From Saccharopolyspora elongata (GTDB lineage: Bacteria; Actinomycetota; Actinomycetes; Mycobacteriales; Pseudonocardiaceae), in the NCBI RefSeq assembly GCF_004348985.1, contig NZ_SMKW01000042.1, positions 1 to 64,000 of the forward strand: DNA of 64,000 nt, written 5' to 3'. The position numbers and the translations under genes are program-made. Numbering within the stretch: position 1 is the stretch's first letter; each line of letters starts with the position of its first letter. The notes below the pieces were generated by a model. That model ran no database searches. It saw only the letters and a program-made list of their open reading frames with translations, and was not told the origin of the DNA. Of this stretch, positions 16,684 to 24,745 are shown in pieces.

Positions 16684-17445
16684 TCACGACGCCGGCGCGA
16701 CGGGGAACGAGCCCACGAGGCCGCCGTCGACGAGGAGGTCCTGGCCGGTGATGTAGGCGGCGTCGTCGGAGGCCAGGAAAGCCACCGCCGCAGCCACGTC
16801 GTCCGGGTGACCGAGAGAACCCAGCGGTACCTCGGCGGCGTTGCGCGCCTCGGCTTCGGGATCCTGGTTCGCGGCCCGGTACATCTCCGTGTCGATGTAG
16901 CCGGGGCTGACCGAGTTGACCCGGATGCCGCGCGGTGCGAGGTCGGCGCCCAGCGTGCGAGCGAGGTTGTGCACCGCGGCCTTGGTCGCGGAGTAGATCG
17001 AGGCGATGGGCAGGCCGCGCTGCAACGTCCAGGAGGCGTTGATGACGATCGCACCGCCGTCGCGCATCAGCGGCAGCGCCTTGGTGATGGTGAAGAAGAC
17101 ACCCTTGAAGTTGACGTCGACGGTGCGGTCGAAGTCCGCCTCGGTGAGCTCGGTGGTCGGCTTGAAGATCCCGACGCCGGCGTTGGCGAACACCGCGTCC
17201 AGCCCGCCGCGCCGGGTCTCGATCCGCCGCATGAGGCGGTCCAGGTCGTCCTGCGAGGTCACGTCGGCGCGGACGGAGAGGAGCCGATCCGCGTCGAGCC
17301 CTGCGGCGGCGGCGTCCAGGCGCGCCTGGTCGCGGCCGCTGATGACGACGTACGCGCCTTCGTCGAGGAGCCGGCGCGCGGTGGCGAGCCCCATACCGCT
17401 GGCACCGCCGGTGATCAGGACGGTCTTGTTCGTGAATCGCTGCAT
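16684..17445 (-). CDS. Short-chain dehydrogenase/reductase (SDR)
   Basis: A 253-residue classical SDR. It has TGGASGMG for cofactor binding (residues 12-19), NAG near 89, catalytic Ser region INASW, and the active-site YSATK. SGRDQAR after the second strand, with Arg rather than Asp, favours NADP(H). The C-terminal GQDLLVDGG is typical. It reduces or oxidises a hydroxyl/carbonyl on an unknown substrate. It sits between a MmyB-family regulator gene (upstream) and an efflux pump (downstream) on the same strand, an arrangement typical of inducible detoxification clusters. Confidence 0.9.
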   Translation of the reverse strand: MQRFTNKTVLITGGASGMGLATARRLLDEGAYVVISGRDQARLDAAAAGLDADRLLSVRADVTSQDDLDRLMRRIETRRGGLDAVFANAGVGIFKPTTELTEADFDRTVDVNFKGVFFTITKALPLMRDGGAIVINASWTLQRGLPIASIYSATKAAVHNLARTLGADLAPRGIRVNSVSPGYIDTEMYRAANQDPEAEARNAAEVPLGSLGHPDDVAAAVAFLASDDAAYITGQDLLVDGGLVGSFPVAPAS

Positions 17446-17515
17446 GCCAACGATCCTCAGGCGGCGCGAGCGCCTCCGGGAGTGTCGGCCGAGCCTGGGT
17501 CTGGCACCACCAGTC

Positions 17516-18366
17516 TCAGCTCGCCGCCGGTTCGGCCAGCAGCTCCGCCAGCCGCGGCTCGGTGCCGGTGCCCGGCTTCGGCACGTGCAGCAGCAGCCGG
17601 TGTCCCGGCTGATCGGCCAGCGGCAGCGAGCTGTACTCGAAGACCAGCTCCCCGACCGCCGGGTGGTCGACGACCTTGATCCCTTGGGTCGCGCTGCCGA
17701 TCCCGTGCTCCGCCCAGATGTCGGCGAACGCGGCGCTCACCGCGCACATGTCCTCGGCCAACCGGCCGAACTCCGGGTCATCCGGGTAGCGCGCGGCATC
17801 CGCCCGGAACTGGCCGACGATCTGCCGCGCCGCGTCCTCCCAGTGGCAGATCGCGGCCCGGTAGCGGGCGTTGGTGAAGAAGCTGACCAGGCAGTTGTGA
17901 TCGATCTGGCCGTAACCGAACACCTCCTCGGCCGCGCGGTTGACGGCGACGAGGTTCCAGTGCCGGTCGATGACGTAGGCGGGCGCGGCAGCCAGCCGTC
18001 GATCACCCGCCGCAGCTCGGGCGCGACTTCCCGGTCCACCGGTGGCGCCTGCGGTGGGTTGAGTCCCGCCAGCAGGTAGAGGTGTCCGCGCTCGGCGGTG
18101 TCGAGCCGCAGCACACGCGCGATGGCGTCCAGCACCTCGGCGGACACGTTGATCTCCCGGCCCTGCTCCAGCCAGGTGTACCAGGACGCGCCGACCCCGG
18201 CGAGCACGGCGACCTCCTCGCGGCGCAACCCCGGCGTGCGCCGCCCGCGGCCGGCCGGCATTCCCACGTCCTCGGGCGTCAGCCGAGCCCGTCGCGAACG
18301 CAGGAACTCCCGCATCTCGGTGCTGCGCCGCCGGCGGGCCGCTGCGGGAAGCCGCGAAACATCCAT
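17516..18366 (-). pseudogene. HTH regulator with MmyB-like ligand-binding domain, frameshifted
   Basis: Two frames together encode one protein of ~283 residues: an N-terminal XRE-type HTH (TPGLRREEVAVLAGVGASWYTWLEQGRE) and a PAS-like MmyB domain (AYVIDRHWNLVAVNRAAEEVFGYG and onward). The frame breaks within about 17980-17995, where RVIDGWL should continue as a short Ala-rich link into PAYVID. Adding one G to a GC-rich run restores the full-length product. It is either a real loss of a repressor of the SDR/MFS genes or a base-calling error. Members of this family usually bind a fatty acid or similar ligand. Confidence 0.75.
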
Positions 18367-18389
18367 CCGCCCATGCTAGGAGCACGCCG

Positions 18390-18480
18390 TCAGAGCATGC
18401 CGAGAAGGATCGGGGCGGCGTTGGTCGCGCCGTGGACGACCAGCAGCGGCCACATCAGGCGGTACTTGCTCCACAGCCAG
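18390..18480 (-). pseudogene. C-terminal remnant of a CPBP-family membrane protease
   Basis: About 30 codons ending in TGA encode WLWSKYRLMWPLLVVHGATN followed by AAPILLGML, which is the last membrane helix of CPBP (CAAX protease/bacteriocin-processing) proteins, with the conserved His-x3-Asn. The reading frame becomes non-homologous sequence beyond ~18482. At exactly that point the remnant of an opposite-strand TetR gene begins, so a deletion has fused two genes and removed the start of both. Confidence 0.55.
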
Positions 18481-18481
18481 G

Positions 18482-18625
18482 CGCCTGCACGTCTTCGTGG
18501 ACGGCATGACGCTGCAGGCGGCGACGTATCCGCGCGCACTTCCGGTCGCCGAGGTGCGCCGCATGCTCCGCGCGGAGCTGGAGCTCGTTTCCCGCTCCGC
18601 ACGGGCGAAATCCCGGAAGAGCTGA
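18482..18625 (+). pseudogene. C-terminal remnant of a TetR-family regulator
   Basis: Forty-seven codons ending in TGA read LHVFVDGMTLQAATYPRALP and on through AEVRRMLRAELELVS, the dimerisation helix of TetR proteins (the DGMTLQA pattern is typical). No HTH domain or start is present; upstream sequence belongs to the opposite-strand CPBP remnant. It is a deletion scar. The remnant ends 17 bases before the stop of the glutamate dehydrogenase gene. Confidence 0.55.
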
Positions 18626-18642
18626 GCGTCCACAAGAGACCG

Positions 18643-21600
18643 TCAGCCCGCGAGGCCGTCGAGTTCGGCCGCATTGCCGCCGCCGCTCTGGGCCAGGTTG
18701 CGCAGTTCCTGGAGGGCGACCGACAGCATCGACACGTCCGGCTCCGCGGCTTCCTTCAGCAGCACGAAGGTTTCCCGGTACATCCGGACGCGGTCGGGGT
18801 TGCCGTCGAGCCAGGCGTCGACGAGCCGGTCCGGTGGCGTCGATTCGTCCGCGCCGTGCAGCGCGGCGGCGGTGAGCCTGCGGCGCTGGGTGAGCAGGTC
18901 GTCGCGCAACGATGCCTTGGCCAGCATGGTCCAGTGCGAGTCGCTCGCCTGCTCCACCGCCTGTTCCTTCAGCCAGTCGAGGTCGAGCCGCTCGCCCAGC
19001 TCGAAGTACAGCCCGGCCGTCCACTCCAGGTCGCGGCCGGATGCCCACGAGATCTCCGCGATGTCCATGCCCGAGCACAGCGGGTCGAGCACGAATACCC
19101 GCTCGCACAGCCGCTCCGGGACGCCGGCCCCGGCTAGCGCGGCGATCGCCCGCTCCACCCGCCGCCGCTCCCGTCCGGTGAGTCGGCCGCGCAGGGTGTG
19201 GGCCAACCGCAGCATCGCCGGCCGGAACCGCCGTACCTCGACCGCCGTGTCGATCTCCCGGCGGTTGCGCAGCAACCACAGTGCCACCTGCTCGACGACC
19301 TCACGGACCGCAGCCAGCAGCCGCAACTGGGCATGAGCGTGCCGGGGCAACTCCAGGGCGTCGATCTCCGCCCAAATCGCGGGCAGGTCCAGCAGGTCAC
19401 GGGTCGCGACGTAGACTCGGAACGGCGCGCTGAGGTCCCCGGTGAGCTGCATCAGGCGGCGCAGCACTCCCGATCCCAGCCGGTTGATCATCTCGTTGGC
19501 CAGCACGGTCGTGGCGATCTCCCGGCGCAGCGGGTGGGCCTGGATCTCGTCGGCGAACTCAGTGCGCAGCGCCGCGGGCAGGTACTCGACGGTCCCGGCC
19601 ATCACGTGCGGATCGTCCGGCACCGCCGAATCGAGCACCATCCGGTGGAACTGGTTCTTGCTGTGTGCGAGCAGCATGGCCAGCTCCGGCCGGGTCAGTC
19701 CCAGCCCCAGGGCCCGCCGTTGGGCGATGACGTCGTCGTCCGGCAGCGACTCCAGCGCCCGGTCGAGGAAGCCCTCGCCCTCCAGGAATCGCATCAGCTG
19801 CAGGTTCCGGTCCAGGGTGGTCTGGCCGAGCGCTTCGCTGACGCTGATGGACTGCGCCTGCCGGTAGTTGTCGGCCAACACCTGCTCGGCGACCTCGGCG
19901 TCGATTTCGGCGAGCAGCCGGTCGCGGCGCTGCGACGGGATCCCACCGGCCGAGTCCAGCAGGATCTTGAGGTTCACCTCGCGGTCGGAGATGTCGACGC
20001 CTGCCGAGTTGTCGATGAAGTCGGTGTTGATGCGGCCGCCGCGCAGGGCGAACACGATCCGGGCGGGTTGGGTGAACCCGAGGTTGCCACCCTCGGCGAC
20101 CACCCGCGCCCGCACCTGCTCCGCATCGACCCGGGCACCCTCGTTCGCCCTGTCGCCGACCTGTGCGTTCGACTCCGCGGCGGCCTTGACGTAGGTGCCG
20201 ATGCCGCCGTTGAACAGCAGGTCGACCGGCGCCCGCAGGATCGCCTGGATGAGCTCGTCGGCGGGCAGCGATGCCACGTCGACGTCGAGGACGCGGCGGA
20301 CCTGCGCGGTCAGCGGGACCGACTTCGCGCTGCGAGCGAACACCCCGCCGCCGGGCGAGATCAGCGTCGGGTCGTAGTCCGCCCACGAGGAGCGCGGCAG
20401 GCCGGACAGCCGGCGGCGCTCGGTCCAGGACGCCAGCGGGTCCGGCGCGGGGTCGAGGAAGATGTGCCGGTGGTCGAAGGCGGCGACCAGTTTCACGGTG
20501 CGCGACAACAGCATCGCGTTGCCGAACACGTCGCCGGACATGTCGCCGATCCCGGCCGCGGTGAACTCGTCGCGCTCCGGGTCCACGCCCAGCTCGCCGA
20601 AGTGGCGGCGCACCGATTCCCAAGCGCCGCGCGCCGTGATGGCCATCGCCTTGTGGTCGTAGCCGCGCGAACCGCCCGACGCGAACGCGTCGCCCAGCCA
20701 GAACCCGTACTCCGCGGCGATGGAGTTCGCCAGGTCGGAGAACGCCGCGGTGCCCTTGTCCGCGGCCACCACCAGGTACGGGTCGTCGGAGTCGTGGCAG
20801 ACCGTGTCCGCCGGCCGGAGCACCACATCGCCGCGGCGGTTGTCGGTGACGTCGAGCAGCCCGCGGACGAACATCGTGTAGCAGTCGCGCACTTCCGCGG
20901 CCACGGCCTCCGGGTCGGTGCTCGGCGGCGGTCGTTTGACGACGAACGCGCCCTTGGCGCCCTGCGGCACGATGACCGCGTTCTTGACCATCTGCGCCTT
21001 CAGCAGGCCCAGCACCTCCGCGCGGAAGTCCTCCGGGCGGTCCGACCAGCGGATGCCGCCGCGGGCCACCTTCGCCGCGCGCAGGTGCACGCCCACCACG
21101 CGCGGCGAGTAGACGAACGTTTCCACGGCGGGCCGGGGTTCGGGCAGGAAGGGCAGCTTGCCCGGGTCGAGCTTGAGCGTCAGGTGCGGCTTGGCACGGC
21201 CGTCGCGCCCGCGCTGGAAGAAGTTGGTCCGCACCGCCGCGAGCACCACGGTCCGCACGGCGCGCAGCACCCGGTCCTCGTTGAGGTGCACCACCGCGTT
21301 GAGTGCCGCCTCGACGCGGGAGTCCAGCGCGGCCTGCCGTCCGGGGTCGGCGACCGCCGGGTCGAAGCGGGTCCGGAACAGCGCCACCAGCAGCCTGGTC
21401 ACCTCGCGGTGCGTGAGCAGCGAGCGCTCCACGTACGACTGGCTGAACGTGACGCCGCCCTGCCGCAGGTACGCGTGGATCGCGCGCAGCAGCACCACGT
21501 CCCGCCAGCCGATCCCGGCCTTCAGCACGAGCTGGTTGAAGCCGTCGTCCTCCGCGTCCCCGCACCACACCGCGATGAACGCGGCCGCCACCAGGTCCCG

Positions 21601-22032
21601 GGCCACCGGGTCGGCCAGCAGCGCGGAATCCCTCGGCAGCAGTTCGAACTCCTCGACCCGGACGGCACCGCGGCCCGCCGGGCGCACGTCGAACGGCCGG
21701 TGGTCGGCGATGCGCAGGCCCATGTTCTCCAGCACCGGGAACACGTCGGCGAGCAGCGCCGGACGCGGGCTCGACCACAGCAGCGCGAACCGGGCGTTCG
21801 CGCCGGAACCCAGCAGCGGCAGCATCGTCAGCCGGGGCCCGGCATCGGGCCGGAACTCCTCCAGCGCGCCGACGTCCAGGGCCGCTTGGCCCGCGGAGAA
21901 CACGTCCTGGTAGCCGGCGGGAAACGCCTCCGCGTACCGGGCGAACAACCGGCGCCCTTCGGCGGAGCCGTACCGATCCGCCAGCTGGACGCGGAGCTCG
22001 TCCTGCCACGACTCGGTCGTGGGAACGACCAC
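18643..22032 (-). CDS. gdhB: NAD-dependent glutamate dehydrogenase, large-subunit type (shortened N-terminus)
   Basis: A 1129-residue enzyme that oxidatively deaminates glutamate to 2-oxoglutarate with NAD+. The catalytic region is recognisable: GGIRWSDRPEDFRAEVLGL and KNAVIVPQGAKGAFVVK (substrate Lys residues), GDMSGDVFGNAMLLS, and RVVAEGGNLGFTQPARI for the nucleotide domain, followed by a long helical C-terminal region. The well-known bacterial GDH-180 form is ~1600-1650 residues; here the first ~500 residues with ACT-like regulatory domains are absent, so it fits the shorter class. The start is set at GTG 22032, eight bases after GAGGGG; GTG 22041 is an alternative. Confidence 0.85.
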   Translation of the reverse strand: MVVPTTESWQDELRVQLADRYGSAEGRRLFARYAEAFPAGYQDVFSAGQAALDVGALEEFRPDAGPRLTMLPLLGSGANARFALLWSSPRPALLADVFPVLENMGLRIADHRPFDVRPAGRGAVRVEEFELLPRDSALLADPVARDLVAAAFIAVWCGDAEDDGFNQLVLKAGIGWRDVVLLRAIHAYLRQGGVTFSQSYVERSLLTHREVTRLLVALFRTRFDPAVADPGRQAALDSRVEAALNAVVHLNEDRVLRAVRTVVLAAVRTNFFQRGRDGRAKPHLTLKLDPGKLPFLPEPRPAVETFVYSPRVVGVHLRAAKVARGGIRWSDRPEDFRAEVLGLLKAQMVKNAVIVPQGAKGAFVVKRPPPSTDPEAVAAEVRDCYTMFVRGLLDVTDNRRGDVVLRPADTVCHDSDDPYLVVAADKGTAAFSDLANSIAAEYGFWLGDAFASGGSRGYDHKAMAITARGAWESVRRHFGELGVDPERDEFTAAGIGDMSGDVFGNAMLLSRTVKLVAAFDHRHIFLDPAPDPLASWTERRRLSGLPRSSWADYDPTLISPGGGVFARSAKSVPLTAQVRRVLDVDVASLPADELIQAILRAPVDLLFNGGIGTYVKAAAESNAQVGDRANEGARVDAEQVRARVVAEGGNLGFTQPARIVFALRGGRINTDFIDNSAGVDISDREVNLKILLDSAGGIPSQRRDRLLAEIDAEVAEQVLADNYRQAQSISVSEALGQTTLDRNLQLMRFLEGEGFLDRALESLPDDDVIAQRRALGLGLTRPELAMLLAHSKNQFHRMVLDSAVPDDPHVMAGTVEYLPAALRTEFADEIQAHPLRREIATTVLANEMINRLGSGVLRRLMQLTGDLSAPFRVYVATRDLLDLPAIWAEIDALELPRHAHAQLRLLAAVREVVEQVALWLLRNRREIDTAVEVRRFRPAMLRLAHTLRGRLTGRERRRVERAIAALAGAGVPERLCERVFVLDPLCSGMDIAEISWASGRDLEWTAGLYFELGERLDLDWLKEQAVEQASDSHWTMLAKASLRDDLLTQRRRLTAAALHGADESTPPDRLVDAWLDGNPDRVRMYRETFVLLKEAAEPDVSMLSVALQELRNLAQSGGGNAAELDGLAG

Positions 22033-22401
22033 CGCCACCACCCCCTCGACGAAACGAGGGCCGCATCGACGGTCCTGGCCCGAGTCTAGGCCGCCGCCAC
22101 CGGGCCCACACCGCGCCGGGCACCACCCGCCACGGCAGCCCCTGCCGACGCTCGCGCACCCGCGGGCCTGTCCATCCACATCGGACGGCTCCGGGCAGGC
22201 CCCGGCTTGCCGAACAGATCAACCCCACTGCGCCGACCGAGCGGCGTCACAGAAGCGCGCCCGGACACCGGCGCGACCCGCGATCAGGTCCGCTCCGGCC
22301 GACTCCTCCGATTGATTGACGACTAATGGCGGTTCACTTGGTCCGAATAGAGGGAGACCTGTAGATCAAAAGGACATGCCGTCGACATCGGGCCGATAGG
22401 G

Positions 22402-22416
22402 AATCCTTCAAGGATT
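22402..22416. promoter_or_regulatory. Inverted repeat AATCCTTCAAGGATT upstream of nar operon
   Basis: Perfect 7-base arms around a single C, in the A/T-rich part (22300-22620) of the 676-base region between the glutamate dehydrogenase and narG starts. The contrast in base composition with both flanks marks this as the regulatory region. It may be a regulator site for the nar operon. The GC-rich 22033-22300 part shows nothing recognisable. Confidence 0.35.
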
Positions 22417-22438
22417 TCCAAAACAAAGTAAAAGATTT

Positions 22439-22452
22439 CTGGTATATACCAG
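22439..22452. promoter_or_regulatory. Perfect palindrome CTGGTATATACCAG upstream of nar operon
   Basis: A 14-base perfect palindrome, 257 bases before the narG start. TGGTxTAxACCA is the operator pattern of HutC-subfamily GntR regulators (for example the DasR sites of streptomycetes), so a GntR-type repressor is a plausible binder. It could equally serve the divergent glutamate dehydrogenase gene. Assignment rests on pattern only. Confidence 0.4.
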
Positions 22453-23255
22453 CGACAGGTCAATCGTTAGCATGAAATAGCTGCTCACATGGCTTTAAAT
22501 GGAATACCAATTCGCCGACAAATTGGACAAAAGAAGTTCGGTAACCACAGTCGCGCAAATCGGTCACGGATGGTTTTCGCAATTAACCCGATGTGAAGTT
22601 TCCCATACTTAATGACGATGCGCGGCGGATAGCGCGACCCTAGGTTGTGATCGCGGACCAACGCGGCATTCGCCGCGACGTTTCTCCGCGAGACCGGGAG
22701 AAGTGACCATGTGCGCAGCACCGATCCGGGATGCCGAAGGAGCACCCGGACGATTCCCCGAAGACCGGACGGAAGGCACCGCCGGTGACGCACTGCTGAG
22801 ACTGGGCCGCCTGGTGTCCAAAGCGGACACCTCCGCGGACCTGCGCGCGGTGTACCGCAGGGGCGGCCGCGAGGGCGACGCCTTCTACCGCGACCGGTGG
22901 AGCCACGACAAGGTGGTGCCCTCCACGCACGGCGTGAACTGCACCGGCTCCTGCCGGTGGAACGTGTACGTCAAGGACGGCATCATCACCTGGGAGGCGC
23001 AGGACACCGACTACCCGAGCGTCGGCCCGGACCGGCCCGAGTACGAACCGCGCGGCTGCCCGCGCGGCGCCTCGTTCTCGTGGTACTGGTGGGATGCCGC
23101 GTACCTCATGATGTAGAGCTCCAGCGTATGACCGAGGCGCGCTACCAGGGCCAGAAGGTCGTTGTCGTCTCGCCCGACTACGCCGGCAAAGCCAAGTTCG
23201 CCGACGAATGGCTCGCGCCGCACCCGGGCACTGACGTGGCGCTGGCGGTGGCCGA

Positions 23256-24745
23256 TGGGGATGGATGGCTGGATGCCGTCCTACCGTTCAGGATACGTGT
23301 GAAAGTGTGTCCCGAGCCGTCGCCTTGCGGCGCGGCGTTGACCGCGTGGGTCTTCCCGTGGCGATACCCGCTGCCCGCATGGTGCAGGTCTTGTGCGGGT
23401 TTCCATCGGGCTCGTTTACCGTCACCCCGCAACTCGGGGAAGACGTCGTGGCCTCAACGAGTTTCGCGAGGTTGCGGGCTGCGTTGAGGTCGCGATCCAT
23501 GCTCATCCCGCAGGAGGAGCAGGTGAAGACACGTTCGGACAGGCGCAGCTTGGCTTTCACCACGCCACAGTCCGAACACGTTTTAGAGCTGGGATACCAC
23601 CGGTCCGCGATGTGTACGCACACGCCGGACCAGGAGGCTTTGTACTCGATCTGGCGGCGGAGCTCGGCCATGCCGACATCCGCGACATGCCGCGCCAACC
23701 TGCGATTTTTGATCATGCCAGAGACGTTGAGGTCTTCCAGCACGATCACACCACAGCTGCGCACCAGCCGGGTGGACAGCTTGTGCAGTCCGTCGCGGCG
23801 TGCGCTGGCCACGCGAGCGTGCAGCTTCGCGATGCGGGCTTGGGTTTTACGCCACCGGTTCGACGGCTCCCGCCCGGCGCGGCGGTCCGGGCTGGTACGG
23901 CGGGCGGCTTGCCGCTGCAACCGTCGCAGCTCACGCTGGGCGACTTCGGGATGTCTCGGATTAGCGATCACCTCACCAGTCGACAGCACGGCGAGAGACT
24001 TGATCCCGAGATCCACACCCACCACCGCCTCCGGCCGGACAGGGACGGGATCGGCACGCTCGATCTCCACAGAGAACGACACGAACCACCGCCCCGACCG
24101 GTAAGACACTGTCGCCGAGCTGATACGCCCAGTGCCGCGTTCCACGTGACGGGCGAGTTTACGAGTGGACTCATGGGTCCGGACCACACCGATGCGGGGC
24201 AGCTTCACATGCCGACGATCTGTCTCGATCAGCCCGAAACTGCCGGTGGTGAACCGACACGACAACCCCTCACGCCTGCCTTTAAACCTCGGAAACCCCA
24301 GCTTGCGGCCCTGGCGCATGCCTTTCTTCGAATCCGACCAGTTCTTCAACGCTGTGGCGAGGTTCGCCAGCCCGGACGAGTACGCCTCTTTGGAGTTCTC
24401 GTTCCACCACGGTGCGACCGTGTGCTTGGCTTGGTTCCAGTCCTTGCGCAGGCTGTAGGCCGACCAGCTCACAGACGGCGTCAACTCGTCGTCGTCCAGG
24501 TCGTACGATGCTTCGGCTTTCCGCTGATCAAGGTTGGCTTTGATGAGTCCTAGACCCCAGTTGTAGGCGAACCGTTGCGCACCACAGTGCGACCGCAACG
24601 CGGACTCCTGCCCAGGATTGGGGGCGAGTGCGAACCGGTACGCCTGCAACACCGTGCTCATCACCGCAAACAGTACCGACGGGCACCGACAACCCGGCGA
24701 CCTGCCAGAATTCATCCCCACGCTTCGACACATCCCACCGAACAG
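23256..24745 (-). mobile_element. IS1341/IS605-type element carrying only tnpB, inserted in narG
   Basis: NarG-like coding sequence stops at about 23255 and resumes at about 24746; between them lies one opposite-strand tnpB and no tnpA. Ends are approximate because these elements have no inverted repeats and leave no target duplication. Short subterminal hairpins would be expected but were not resolved by eye. The insertion is joined with a deletion of narG, which may have happened at or after insertion. Confidence 0.6.
23288..24661 (-). CDS. tnpB: RNA-guided endonuclease TnpB
   Basis: A 457-residue TnpB. The N-terminal helical/OrfB region is followed by the split RuvC nuclease: Asp217 in VVGVDLGIKS, Glu309 in VIVLEDLN and Asp389 in MDRDLNAARN. 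A zinc finger with Cys362, 365, 381 and 384 (TCSDCG ... CSSCG) lies between RuvC-II and III. All catalytic residues are present, so it looks intact. TnpB proteins cut DNA guided by an omega-RNA made from the 3' end of the element, which here would be minus-strand RNA around 23250-23500. The ATG at 24661 (MSTVLQAYRFAL) is the usual family start; in-frame sequence upstream has no homology. Confidence 0.9.
   Translation of the reverse strand: MSTVLQAYRFALAPNPGQESALRSHCGAQRFAYNWGLGLIKANLDQRKAEASYDLDDDELTPSVSWSAYSLRKDWNQAKHTVAPWWNENSKEAYSSGLANLATALKNWSDSKKGMRQGRKLGFPRFKGRREGLSCRFTTGSFGLIETDRRHVKLPRIGVVRTHESTRKLARHVERGTGRISSATVSYRSGRWFVSFSVEIERADPVPVRPEAVVGVDLGIKSLAVLSTGEVIANPRHPEVAQRELRRLQRQAARRTSPDRRAGREPSNRWRKTQARIAKLHARVASARRDGLHKLSTRLVRSCGVIVLEDLNVSGMIKNRRLARHVADVGMAELRRQIEYKASWSGVCVHIADRWYPSSKTCSDCGVVKAKLRLSERVFTCSSCGMSMDRDLNAARNLAKLVEATTSSPSCGVTVNEPDGNPHKTCTMRAAGIATGRPTRSTPRRKATARDTLSHVS

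Noticed and set aside
19198..22089. A 963-codon open frame antisense to glutamate dehydrogenase
   Set aside because: Composition is typical of a GC-rich shadow (Arg, His, Gln, Val) and the opposite frame has clear catalytic motifs.
22485..22793. A 102-codon minus-strand frame in the A/T-rich region upstream of narG
   Set aside because: It overlaps the clearly coding narG 5' end and has no ribosome site or recognisable domain.
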